From NCBI GenBank assembly GCA_019671005.1, contig CM033732.1:11815932-11879931 (forward strand): 64,000 bases of DNA. Reading direction: 5' to 3'. Numbering within the stretch: position 1 is the stretch's first letter; the number at the start of each line of letters is the position of its first letter. Position numbers and translations under genes: made by a program. Shown here piece by piece: positions 45,187 through 56,066 of this stretch. The DNA comes from Hibiscus mutabilis. Its lineage: Eukaryota > Streptophyta > Magnoliopsida > Malvales > Malvaceae. Below the pieces are notes generated by a model. It was given only the letters and a program-made list of their open reading frames with translations, was not told the DNA's origin and did no database searches.

Positions 45187-46624
45187 TCATGGATGATTAG
45201 TTTTCTTTTGGTCGGTGTCTTGATTCTTGCTTGAACGCGATGATTGTTTCCTTGTTGCCGATGGTGGAATCGATCCTCGTACGTGGTTGTCCTCATCGTC
45301 CTCTTCATCAATGTCATTGGCTTTTCGCTTAGAGGATTCAATTGGTACGGTCTTTGTTGGTGCAATGGAGGACTCGTCCGAATCTGAAAAATTAGACAAT
45401 GATTCCGTACGAGTTGATTCGGGCATAGGTGCTTTACCTTTGGCTTTTGCAGTGGTTGCCGGGATGTCTTTAGCTTTGGTTGCCGTGGCATCTTCAGGGT
45501 TGGTTGACGTGGCATCATCTGTTGCAGTTGTCGTGGCGACTGCTTCATTGGTTGTCGGGGCAAGGATCTCGGTAGGAATGATTGGGAACGGCACACGGCT
45601 ATCCCGGTACTTTTCTAGGATGACTTGGGTGATGGCATTATTGTGCTCCTTCATGTACCGCATGAACATTAGTTGCCGGTCTTCAATTTGCCTTAGGTGG
45701 CTCGCCAATGGTTGCAAGAGTGCTTCAAAGTGTCCCGGGGTTGATGGCCGAGTTGCCCAGGCATTAGGTGCTTGGGAATTAGGGGTTGACGCGACAATTT
45801 GAGGCCTTGAGGATTTTTCTGGTGCCTCTCCCATTAGCTTTCAGATTTGTGCTTGATTCCAACCGGATTTTGGTAGGGCCTTTTCATCGGTGGACTCACT
45901 TGGGACATGTATCTCCTTGAAAAGATTAGAAATTAAGCAAGGGAAGAAAAGAGAACCCTTATCTTTTGAGCTACATACAAAAATCTCATCACAAATAATT
46001 TTTCCAATGTTAATGATGCGATTATGCAAAATAGAATGTATGACCAAAAGATGTGGTATATCAACGATAGTATTGTGTGTGGTGGGCATTAAAGAAGTTT
46101 TAACAAACTTATTCCATAGTTTTGCCTCGGGTTTAAGCCGAAGGCGATTTACCATGCCCTTGTATTTACCGTCGTTCCAATGAGTTCCCGGTAGAGTGAG
46201 TTCTTGAAGCACCTTGTCGAGTTGCTTGGGCGTGATTTGATCAACAAAGGCTTGATGCTCGTCCTTCTCAATGTAGAGCCCGTAAAAGGTGTTGACGTTT
46301 TTGGGGCTTATGAGTATTGCCTTGTCACGAACAAAAACATAAGGATTATCCGGGTTAGGTGAGTGAACATAGAATTCTCTTACCCATGAGATGTTACCCG
46401 GTTCCGATTGATGGCAAAAAATTTGCCACTTTTGATGTGAAGATGAATGGTTCAAGGCTGAAATCTTGATGAGAGTTGGAGTATTCAAAGCCTTGTTCTT
46501 CGTAAATCTTCCAGCTTTCAAACTTGGAGTGAAATCTTTCTTGAACCACCGGTGTAGCAAACTTCTTGTATCTTGGTTCTTTGGAGGAACTTGGAAGAAC
46601 TAAAAATTTAATTTTGGATGCCAT
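45187..46624 (-). pseudogene. Extra 3' ORF in env-like position, plant transposon-protein domain
   Basis: ATG at 46624 (MASKIKFLVLPSSSKEPRY). The domain reads WVREFYVHSPNPDN, YVFVRDKAILISPKNVN, TFYGLYIEKDEHQAF, then WNDGKYKGMVNRLRLKPEAK, and IPHLLVIHSILHNRIINIG. I recognise the Putative plant transposon protein family often found at this place in Athila-type elements of dicots. It has no membrane segment that would make it an envelope. After a TGA at 45841-45843 the same frame continues with an acidic, coiled and A/T-rich tail (DATSTNPEDATATKAKDIP, DEEDDEDN, basic end). One frameshift lies near 46460. Its role is unknown, and the tail also carries GCC..GGCAAC motifs. Confidence 0.7.
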
Positions 46625-46659
46625 GGATGATCTTGGTTGTGAGTTTTGTAAAAACAAAG

Positions 46660-47199
46660 AAAAGAAAATAAAAGAAACTAAAGAGTTGCAAGATGAAAAG
46701 TAGGAATAGGTTTCTTGGACGTTAAGGGTGATGGGTTATATAGAAAAGATAGGTAGTAAATATGGTGGGTGGGATTAATTTTGGATAGAAAATAAATGGG
46801 GTTTCGGTTTAGGGGAAGGGTGACGGCAAGGGGGTTTAATTAGGGTAAGTTGGAGGCTTTATATAAGCCTTAGATTCAGCCCATTAATTTCCTTGTTGAA
46901 GATGTTTTCCTTCTTGGATCAAAATTCCTCTTTATCTTGAACTCTTTTCCTACAATCCAAAGACAAATCAAATAAGGATTAAAATTAAAGATAAACTAAT
47001 AAAAGAAAATAAATAAAGATGTGTAAAGGGATTCTTAAACTTAAAAAGATAAAAAAAAGAAAATAAATCTATCCTAAAAATATAATAATAATCAGAAATA
47101 AAAAAATTAGTTCGAAAAAAAACTAAAAAATAAAATAAAAAAAGTAATCAAAAATAATAAAAATAAAAATAAAAATAAAATATCGAAGGGAGAGCATGC
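46660..47199. other. Spacer between integrase and the 3' ORF (Athila-2)
   Basis: A/T-rich low-complexity sequence, especially A-runs at 46980-47190. No coding similarity is seen. It may hold the promoter or splice acceptor of the 3' ORF, but no motif is clear. Confidence 0.45.
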
Positions 47200-48420
47200 T
47201 CATGCATCTCCTAAGGTGACCACTTCTTTGTTACGTTCCACATGGGCACCATTGTAGTGCTTAAATCTTTGTCCATTAACTTTGAATTCATGTTTGTCAG
47301 TGATGGATTTGATTATCACGGCACCATGGGAGAATGGTTTGACAACTTCGAATGGTCCCGACCATCTTGATTTCAGCTTTCTTGGGAAAAGTTTTAGCCG
47401 AGAATTGAATAAGAGAACTAGTTGCCCTGGCGTGAATTGTCGCGGCAATAGTTTCTTGTCATGCCATTGCTTTGTTTTCTCCTTGTAGATTCATGCATTG
47501 CTCTTGTCTGACACTTTCCCAATCCATATTCACGGTCTTGATTGCCCAATATACCTTGTGTTCGATTTCCACCGGTAGATGGCATGTTTTGCCATAGACA
47601 AGTCGGAAGGGGGACATACCTAAGGGTGTTTTGAATGTAGTGCGATATGCCCAAAGTGCGTCATCTAGTCTTAATGATCAATCCTTCCTAGAGGGATTTA
47701 CAACTTTCTCGAGTATACCCTTCAATTCCCGGTTGGAAATTTCTGCTTGCCTGTTGGTTTGTGGGTGATATGTCGTGGCAATCTTGTGTGATACACCGAA
47801 GCATTGCAACATCTTGGCAATAAGTCTATTGTCAAAATGCTTGCCTTCGTCACTGATAATTGCTCCCGGCATCCCAAACCGTGTAAATATATTTTTTTAC
47901 AATAATCGTTGCACGATCTTGGAATCGTTGTTGGGAACTTCAACTGCCTCAACCCATTTAGACACGTAGTCGACGGCAAGTAGAATGTAGAGGTTGTCGA
48001 ATGAAGATGGGAAAGGTCCCATAAAATTGATCCCTATACATCGAATAATTCCACCTCGATGATGTTTTGGAGTGGCATCTCATGTCGTCTAGAGATATTG
48101 CCTGTCCTCTGGCAACGATCACATTGCTTGTAAAAGTCTTGGGCATCTTTATACAATGTTGGCCAATACAAACCGGATTGCAACACTTTGGCCGCGGTAC
48201 GAGTTCCTCCAAAATGTCCTCCATAAGGTGAAGAATGGCATTGTTGGAGTACATTCTGCTGCTCCTCTTCAGGGACACATTGGCTTATAACTTGATCTGC
48301 ACATTGTTTAAACAAAAGAGGCTCGTCCCAAAAGTAATGCTTAGCATCATGGCGGAACCGCTTCTTCCCTTGGTGAGTAAGACCATAAGGTAAAATACCA
48401 CAAACAAGGAAATTAACTAA
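47200..48420 (-). pseudogene. pol: Integrase (Athila-2)
   Basis: On the minus strand: zinc finger WYADLVNFLVCGILPYGL, HDAKHYFWDEPLLFKQCADQ, CHSSPYGGHFGG, FYKQCDRCQRTGNISRR. Core: LYILLAVDYVSKWVEAVE (first Asp), GAIISDEGKHFDN (second Asp), TNRQAEISNRELKGIL (Glu). C-terminus: GQLVLLFNSRLKLFPRKL, RWSGPFEVVKPFSHGA. A TAG at 48034-48036, frame changes near 47890 and 47660, and further stops break it. Confidence 0.88.
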
Positions 48421-48429
48421 ATCTGCGTA

Positions 48430-48615
48430 CCAGGGTATTGCCGAGGCATGTGCTGCCGTGGCGACTGCTCCCAAAATTGCCGAGGCGTGCGCGTCAAGGG
48501 CTGCCGAGGTGTCGAGGGTTGCCGAGGCATACGCGTCAAAGGCTGCCGAGGCGTCGAGGGTTACCGAGGCATGTGCATCCATGGTTGCTGAGGCGTCAAG
48601 GGTTGCCGAGGCAAC
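48430..48615 (-). repeat. In-frame ASAT-coding minisatellite (Athila-2)
   Basis: About nine units of 18-24 bp. On the plus strand they read GTTGCCGAGGCGTCAAGG or GTTGCCGAGGCATGTGC variants. On the coding strand they give ASATLD and ASATMDAH peptides between RNase H and integrase. The sibling array (29940-30246) is longer, about 15 units. Confidence 0.8.
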
Positions 48616-49113
48616 TAAAAGTTGCTCATCCGGGAATGCATCGCATATCTCCAAATCCGCATCCTCCTCCCTATTGCGTTCTAAACGTGATAAGTGATCG
48701 GCCACTTGATTTTTTGTTCCTTTCCTGTCCTTAATTTCAATATCAAATTCTTATAAGAGTAATATCCAACGAATCAAACGAGGTTTGGCATCCTTTTTAG
48801 CAAATAGATATTTGATTGTCGAATGGTCCGTATGAACAATTACCTTTGTACCAATCAAATAGGATCGGAACTTGTCAAATGCGAAAACTACAGCTAGTAA
48901 CTCTTTCTCCATTGTTGTGTAATTCACTTGAGCACTATTAAGAGTTTTACTAGCGTAGTATATCACATGGAAGGTCTTACCTGTGCGTTGGCCTAGGACT
49001 GCTCCTACCGCAAAATCACTTGCATCACACATGAGCTCAAAAGGTAGCGTCCAATTTGGTGGAACGACAATGGGTGCCGAGGCAAGCTTTTCCTTTAGGG
49101 TTTCGAATGTTTA
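48616..49113 (-). pseudogene. pol: RNase H (Athila-2)
   Basis: FELMCDASDFAVGAVLGQR (first Asp), FHVIYYASKTLNSAQ, NYTTMEKELLAVVFAFDKFR (Glu), VIVHTDHSTIKYLFAKKDAK (Asp), then NQVADHLSRLERN (last Asp). All four acidic residues are kept. TAA stops at 49111-49113 and 48751-48753 break the frame. Confidence 0.88.
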
Positions 49114-50260
49114 GGTGCAAGAATCATCAAAATTGAAGACTTTATCTTGTTCAAGCAAATTGCACAAGTGTTTAGTGATTTTGGAAAAATTATGAATAAA
49201 CCTCCTGTAAAAACCTGCATGTCCAAGAAAGCTTCGAATTCCTTTAACCGAACTTGGTGGGGGTAATCTCTCGATCACGTCCACCTTGGCTTTGTCTACT
49301 TCAATTCCCTTGGATGAAATCTTGTGGCTGAGCACTATTCCTTCATCTACCATAAAATGGCACTTCTCCCAATTGAGGACTAAATCAGTTTCTTCACATC
49401 TTGCCAACACCTTCTCTAAATTGCCGAGGAACCTGTCGAAGTCATTACCAAAAACATAAAAATCATCCATGAAGATCTCAAGGAAGTCTTCAACCATGTT
49501 TGAAAAGAGTGCCATCATGCATCTTTGGAAGGTTGTCGGGGCGTTACACAATCCGAACGACATCCTTCAGAAAGCATAAGTATCGTATGGGCATGTGAAG
49601 GTTGTCTTTTCTTGATCTTCTAGTGATATGGCAATTTGATTGTAACCTGAATAACCATCAAGAAAATAATAAAAGGGTTTGCCTGCGAGACGGTCAAGCA
49701 TTTGATCAATAAAGGGTAATGGGAAGTGATCTTTCCTAGTGGCTTTGTTTAGCTTTCGATAATCTATACAAACCCTCCAACCGGTCACAGTCCTGGTTGG
49801 AATGAGTTCATTGTTTTCATTACTTACCACCGTTATACCTCCCTTTTTCGGTACACATTGTACCGAACTTACCCATGTACTAACAGAGATAGGGTATATA
49901 ATGTCGGCGTCAAGCCACTTGATGATTTCTTTCATTACAACCCCTTTCATGGCATGATTCAGTCTCCTCTAGGCCTCAATTGAAGGTGTGTGATCATCTT
50001 CCAACAAAATCTTGTGCATGCACACTGCCGAGCTAATTCCCTTCAAGTCGGCAATTGTCCACCCTATTGCCTTCTTGTGTAGCATCAACATTTTGATCAG
50101 CTTCTTTTCCTGCTCAGGTTGTAACTTAGAAGAAATAATTACAGGCAGTGTATTATCGGTTCCTAAGTATGCATATTTTAGTTGCTCTGGCAACTATTTC
50201 AACTCAAGAATCGGTGGTTGTTCAATAGAGGGCTTTTCGAGCTTACCTTCCTTACCTGAG
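49111..50260 (-). pseudogene. pol: Reverse transcriptase (Athila-2)
   Basis: LPEQLKYAYLGTDNTLPVI, VSSVQCVPKKGGITVV, RVCIDYRKLNKATRKDHFPL, FYYFLDGYSGYNQIAI, MSFGLCNAPTTFQRCMM, the catalytic FMDDFYVFGNDFDRFL, and FLGHAGFYRRFIHNFSKI. All RT blocks are in one frame, with stops at 49969-49971 (TAG) and 49567-49569 (TGA). The catalytic DD is intact. Confidence 0.92.
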
Positions 50261-50439
50261 TAATCCAGTGGTTCAAAGTATGTACCTGGTTGATTGACTA
50301 GCCAATTTGCCTCTTCTTGTTGTTCCTCATCGACCGGTTTTTCATACTCCTCAGGTTCCTCTTGATCGGCAATGTAGTTGCCGAGGCAACTAAATTCCTT
50401 GTCGGAGTTAAACTCTGTCGTGGCATGAAGAAGTTGGCA

Positions 50440-51084
50440 TTCTTATGGATCATCGGCATGCCTTAGTGTTTGGAACACATTTAGTTTAACTTATTGGTCA
50501 TTCACCCTCATTGTGAGTTCTCCCTTTTCAACATCGATCAAGGTTCTCCATGTTGCTAGGAATGGTCTCCCGAGAATGATAGGTGCATGCTCATCTGCTT
50601 CACAATCCAAAACAATAAAGTCAGCAGGAAAAATAAATTTAACAACTTTTACCAGTATGTCTTCGATTTTTCCTTCTGGATGCACATAGGATCTGTCAGC
50701 TAGCTGTAGCATAACTGTTGTAGGTCTTGCCTTCCCGATTCCTAGTTTATGGAAAACCAATTTAGGCATCAAATTTATGCTAGCCCCAAGGTCGCATAAT
50801 GCTTTCCCGATGTAGTGGTTTCCAATGGAACAAGGTATTGTGAAACTTCCAGGATCTTTCAACTTAGGTGGCATACGATTGTGCAACATGGCCATGCATC
50901 CATCTGTTGCGGCAACTGTTTCAAACTCTCCTAGCCTTGTTCTCTTGGACACAATGTCTTTAAGAAACTTGGCATAGTTCGGCATTTGTTCAATTGCTTC
51001 CACCAATGGCAAGTTGATCTGGACTTGCTTTAGGATATCAAGAAACTTCTTGAATTGATATTCTTACTTTTGTCGCTTCAACCT
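50440..51084 (-). pseudogene. pol: Aspartic protease (Athila-2)
   Basis: EAIEQMPNYAKFLKDIVSK, then the active strand KALCDLGASINLMPKLVF. DLG replaces DTG/DSG, which is normal in Athila. The psi-loop is PIILGRPFLATWRTLID. It is open for 174 codons between stops at 51064 and 50491. Confidence 0.88.
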
Positions 51085-52755
51085 TTATAGGAATAGTGGT
51101 GGAAGTCGGATATCTTCGATCCTTTCATTGGTTTTTAACCTGATTGACGGTATTGCCGGGACAACTAGAGTTGCCGAGGCATTATCAACTGGGGTTGCCG
51201 AGGCATGCTTATCGCAAGTTGCCGAGGCATCCTTATCGTCGGTTGACGAGGCATGCTTATTGCCGGTTGGCGCATCAATTACTGGTTTAGCATCTGAGGC
51301 TTTGCCGCTAGGTTCATCTTGATCTTTTTGTGCAGTTTTGTTTGATGAGCGGGCTTGAGCCTCTTTAAGTTGTTGGCCACTTCTAGTGGTGATCGCCTTA
51401 CATTGCTCATGGCCAGTTCCTCTTGCGACTTCAGTATCGCTAGGTAAACCTCCTTGCGATCTAGTATTTAAGTTTTGAGCAAATTGTTTGACTTGATTTT
51501 CCAATGATTTTATTGCCGCCTCTTGGTTTTGCAATCTCATCTCGGTCCTGTTAATAAAAGCATCAGTTCTTTTTATGAAGTTACTATTCTCAGCCATATA
51601 AGATTCAGTTTTCATCATAAAAGCATGTAGAGAATTTTCCAAAGAACTAGATGTTGTCGGTTGTTGTTGCGGCAACTGTTGCCATGGCATATTCTGCTGG
51701 AATCCCGATGCTTGTGCATTCTAATTATTCTGGTTTAGAGCATTGTTGGGATTACTCCATGAAAAATTTGGGTGCTTCTTCCAAGCTGGATTGTATGTAT
51801 TGGACATCACATTGTTGTTCTGGTTGTAATTCCCCACATAGAAGCTGGATTCCGGATTCTGCATACATTCAGAAGAATCATGGTTACCACCACATAACTC
51901 ACAAAAATAATCTATTACCTTGACCTCATGTGTGTTGTTTGGTTTCTGAATGTTCTGGACCATCTTGGTTAAAGTGGCCAATTATGCCGAAATTGAGTCT
52001 AATGATCCTAGTTCATGTATTGTGGCTTGGCGTCTAACTCCTCCTCTTCTAGTAGAGGGGAATTGATAGTTATTCTTGGCAAGCCTGTTTAGAATTTGCA
52101 TTGCTTCCTCCGGCGACTTATCTAGGAGTATGCCGTTTGCCGAGGCATCTAGCATCAACCTTGTTGGTGTATTCACGGCGTTGTAAAATATTGTTACCTG
52201 TGTCCACACTAGGAATCCGTGTAGGGGGCATTTGTGTAGAAGTTCTCTATCTCGCTCCCAAGCCTTGTATATGGATTCATCATCTGCCTACCGAAAAGAA
52301 GTAATGTCATTACGAAGCTTATCAGTCAAATTTGTAGGATTAAACCAAGCAAGGAAATCCCGACAAAGATTGGTCCAAGATCCTATTGATCCGGCAGGAA
52401 TGCTAATCAACCATGCTTTCGCCCTATCCCTCAGTGAATAGGGGAATAATCTTAATCGTAAAACATCGGGGGTGACTCCGTGTATTTTGAATGAGTTGCA
52501 AATCTCGAGGAAAGATTTAAGATGTTGTTGTGCATCTTCAGTTGCTGAGCCGCCAAATTGACCAGTTGTGTTGATCATATTAAACATCATCGGTTTCAAC
52601 TCAAAGTGGTCGGCTTCAATTTTAGGTGCGACAACTCCTGGATTAAGTCCATCAAGATCTTCTTCAAGATAGTCTCGAATAGTTCTGTTTCGTGCAAGAA
52701 TCACTCCTCCTCTTGCTGGAACATCTTGATTCATATTGCCGTCTTGATTAGCCAT
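51085..52755 (-). pseudogene. gag: gag (Athila-2)
   Basis: ATG near 52755 (MANQDGNMNQDVPARGG). The core reads HLKSFLEICNSFKIHGV, LRLRLFPYSLRDRAKAWL, TNLCRDFLAWFNPTNLTDKL. Then RLMLDASANGILLDKSPEEA, a knuckle CELCGGNHDSSEC (CX2CX4HX4C), a Q/N-rich stretch, a coiled coil near LQNQEAAIKSLENQVKQF, and a linker with ASAT words (KHASATPVDNASATL). TAG/TAA stops at 52288, 51982, 51721 and 51085 interrupt one frame of about 556 codons. Confidence 0.9.
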
Positions 52756-52944
52756 TGCTACTCTTAACCTTCATCTAAGTCTTTGTAAGGTTCGTTCGAT
52801 TTCTGGATCAAAGGGATATTCTGGTGTAATCGGTCTCGCCCTGGTCATATACCAATGCAAAACCAAAGTTTGTTAGCCCTTTGAATCTTAAACAAGAAAA
52901 GTAAAAAGAAAGTGCAAGAAAATAAAAACAAAGTCGCTATTGCC

Positions 52945-52964
52945 AATCCCCGACAACGGCGCCA
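52945..52964 (-). other. Primer-binding site of Athila-2, tRNA-Asp
   Basis: The plus strand reads AATCCCCGACAACGGCGCCA, one mismatch from the tRNA-Asp(GTC) 3' end. It lies six bases from the LTR. Confidence 0.85.
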
Positions 52965-52970
52965 AAAACT

Positions 52971-54498
52971 TGTTGCGCGTAATAAGTGCTCCGCAATTGT
53001 GCAAGTGTACACGTCGCAAGTTATAGTATAAAAGATAACGTCTCCACAGGGATTGGTGCCACTTCAAGAATCTAATCTCTTGCACTATAAAAAGTAAAAA
53101 ATCAAATAGAAGATTATAGGAGTTTTAACTAATAACTAATCTAGAAAGCAAATAAGTAAAAGAATAGAAGAGATCAAATGAGAGAGATAGGCCAGGTTAT
53201 CGTGAGTTGAGGTGTGATAGCTGATTGGATCGTCTTGGTAAAAAAGTGCAAGGGCAACTCAGTTGCCGTGGCAACTTGCACAACGGGATTGCCTTAGCAA
53301 CTAATCGATGGTTGCCTGGGCGACTAGTTGGGCAACTACTTGGGCGTCTGGGCAGCAACCTTCAAGGTTCGACAGAGCGTTCTTCAATGGTTTCTTCTTA
53401 TCCCTAAGTCGAAACTCTAGCTACTTATGCATGCATTGATAATATATCCTTGCGTGAATCAAGGGTGAACAACAACCAATCTTGCGCTCTTCTTAGCCGT
53501 TGAAATACTTAACTTATTCCTAAGCCAGATTAATCTTCACCATCAATAGATTGAATAAAGATCATATTCATTCGTTTCTTGAATCTAACTCTCCTGATAT
53601 TAGATAAATAGATGAAGTTACGAGATCCTCTCCCAATTCACTCGCAAACAAGAATAAGAACCAAGAATGAATAAACCTTGAATAGAAAAGTGCAAACTCT
53701 TATTACCTAAACAAAATCCAATAGTTTCTAACAACCACAAGACACAATAACCTTAGAAAAATAGATTTAGTTCATGTCTAGGTTCCAAAGAAACACAAGA
53801 TAAAGAATCCCTAGCATGAACCTAATTGAACAAGAAAGAAAAAGATGAAGAATGAATGGAGCTTTGTCGAAATCCTTCTTGCCCTTGATGTTGTCGAAAA
53901 TTCTCTCCTCTCTCCCCCTTGGAGTTGACGGCTTGGTGATCTATTTATAGGGCTAGGTCAAAGTTCTCCTTTGAGGAGGAAGTTAAGTTGGAATTAAATT
54001 ATCTTTAAAGAATATAATTCTTTATTATAATTATATTCCTTCTAGAACTTCTCCTATCTTCTTGGAATTTAATTCTTCTTTAACCTCTTCATGGAAATCA
54101 AACTCCTTTGGGATTTAGCTTTGCTCCACGTCATCTTGGGCTTGTCTAGTCATCAATTTCTACTACCATATCACCTTATTCTTTGTCGACAATTGCCCTG
54201 GCAATTGGCTTGGCATCTCCTTCATGCATTGCCCTGCAACTAGCTCGGCATCTCCTTCATGCATTCCCCTAGCAACTAGCTCTAGCCTTGCTTTGGCAAG
54301 TGATTCTGCACATACACACAAAACACACCAAAGCAGCATCTTTTCCCACAAAAACAACCAAATTATGCAATCAAGCTCAACGATGGAAGGAAACATGGAT
54401 TAATGCATGAATGACTAATTATGTAACTAATATGAGCCTAAGTCTAACAATAATATGAGTAAAAAGGGTAAGAAAATAGTACTTTTGAACACTTATCA
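52971..54498 (-). repeat. 5' LTR of Athila-2
   Basis: 1,528 bp, matching 42834-44300. The TATA motif on the minus strand is near 53941-53951 (CCTATAAATAG). It has three diverged 38-bp units against two in the partner. Confidence 0.88.
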
Positions 54499-56050
54499 CC
54501 AGTCTGTTCCGAAATTCAACACTGGAATTCGACTTTAAAAATTCGTCATAAATCGTACAAGTTGAATTTGGGCTATTAGTTTATATAGTTGAACAGCTTA
54601 TCAAATATAGTTTCTGTCAAAACAAACGAAATCGAATTCTGAGTTTTAGATTATTTTATATAAATATTTCTTTGAAGGTAGCACAGACTGACAGATTATA
54701 AAATGAGTGCCTTATTGGTGTTATTAATTTCTTTATGTAAGGGATGAATGTGAAGCATTCAAGTAAACCCGAGAAATTGGAAATTCAGTAGATAAAGCAA
54801 TGACCATGCTTGAAGTTCTCTTAAGTTATTCAATTTAGTTTGGGATAAGAAGTGTCAAGGTGAGTGCAATTGCATACATATCATGACACATTGATGTTCT
54901 ATACATCATTGGGATGGCTTGCGATAAGCCTACCCAAATTTAATTGTCATTATATTTATGTCATGGAGTATATGATTGACATATTTTAAATATGTCAAAA
55001 GTTGAATATAAATGCATGGATCACTAGTTATATATGATGTTATATTATGAATGTTATTTCGGGTATGAACTACCCAATGTTAAATTATGTCGATATATAT
55101 TGCCATGGATGAAATAAATATGGAATATATGCCCAAGTATGTCATTGAGGGACAGGGTATAGTTGGCATGCCATAGAGTCCAGCAGCACGCTGCATACTC
55201 GGTTTAGCATTATAGTGCATATAAAGGACACTTAGAGCATATGGTGGGCACGACCTTATGTGTATTATGGTGGGCATGACCTTATGTGTATTAGCATTTC
55301 GGTGCATGTTTGACTCGTGTACCCAGGGTCCTCATAGGCTTATATTTGGGCTATGGTTTATTGGTTAAAAAAATAAACAGGTGAATAAGCTTATGAGCTT
55401 TTGAAATAAATGGCAAGTATATTGGTAAGAAATTTATATCCGGTTTATATTATGTTAATATATGATTAACATGATGGTAATACATATCTAGTGATCATGA
55501 TGCATATATGGCATATTATTACAAATGCACAAGCATGAAAGTCTTATGACATTGGCATATAGTAAATTATTACTAATGCAATGTGAAAGTTGATGCATTG
55601 ACATATACCATGTTATATAAACGTCGTCATGAAGTCGGATAAGTTTAAATTATTGTTATTAACTTTGTTTATAGCCTCACTAAGTTCGTACTTAGCGTGT
55701 GTTGATTGTGCACACGTAGGTGGTTTGAATCATTGGACGAATCAAAGAGTTGCATCATGTTCAGGAATTTCCATCAAGCTGCCACAGTAATGATATCCTA
55801 CTTGAGGTTTTTAATTTATTTTAGTGGCATGTATAAATGTGATTAATTTCTCTATTTTAGTTCAACGTCTGTTTTTTTTAACAGTCAAATTTATTTTTAA
55901 AAAGTAAAGGAGCTCCGATTTTGTGTATTAGTCGATATAAATACTTTCAGAGGTTTTTAATTTATAGAATTTTTGAATAAAAAATGTGTTATTGTTCTGT
56001 GACATCTCTGACTCATATTCGGTAATCAAATACGAGAATGAGGTGTTGCA
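54499..56050 (+). repeat. 5' LTR of Tekay-2, second part
   Basis: Starts with the duplicated ccagt and matches about 61050-62607. It ends GAGGTGTTGCA, against GTGTTACA in the 3' LTR. Confidence 0.85.
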
Positions 56051-56055
56051 TTTAT

Positions 56056-56066
56056 TGGTATCAAAG
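56056..56066 (+). other. Primer-binding site of Tekay-2, tRNA-Met (degraded)
   Basis: TGGTATCAAAG, one mismatch from TGGTATCAGAG, five bases after the LTR. Confidence 0.7.

Larger units (their letters stand above)
42834..54498 (-). mobile_element. Athila-like element, full length (Athila-2)
   Basis: 11,665 bp, LTRs 42834-44300 and 52971-54498. The perfect duplication ccagt flanks it (42829-42833 and 54499-54503). On the minus strand: tRNA-Asp primer site, gag, protease, RT, RNase H, integrase, a long spacer, an extra 3' ORF, a purine tract. From 52755 to about 47890 gag and pol share one frame with stops but no shift. It is the same family as Athila-1 but a different subfamily (TGTTGCGCGTAATAAG against TGTTGCGTGTGATAAG). 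Confidence 0.92.

Noticed and set aside
45227..45802. 191-codon plus-strand ORF
   Set aside because: Shadow of the 3' ORF of Athila-2. It is composed of repeated V/A/S from the complementary A/T-rich coding.
48438..48734. Plus-strand ORF with R/P-rich repeats (also 29955-30311)
   Set aside because: Antisense reading of the ASAT-coding minisatellite.
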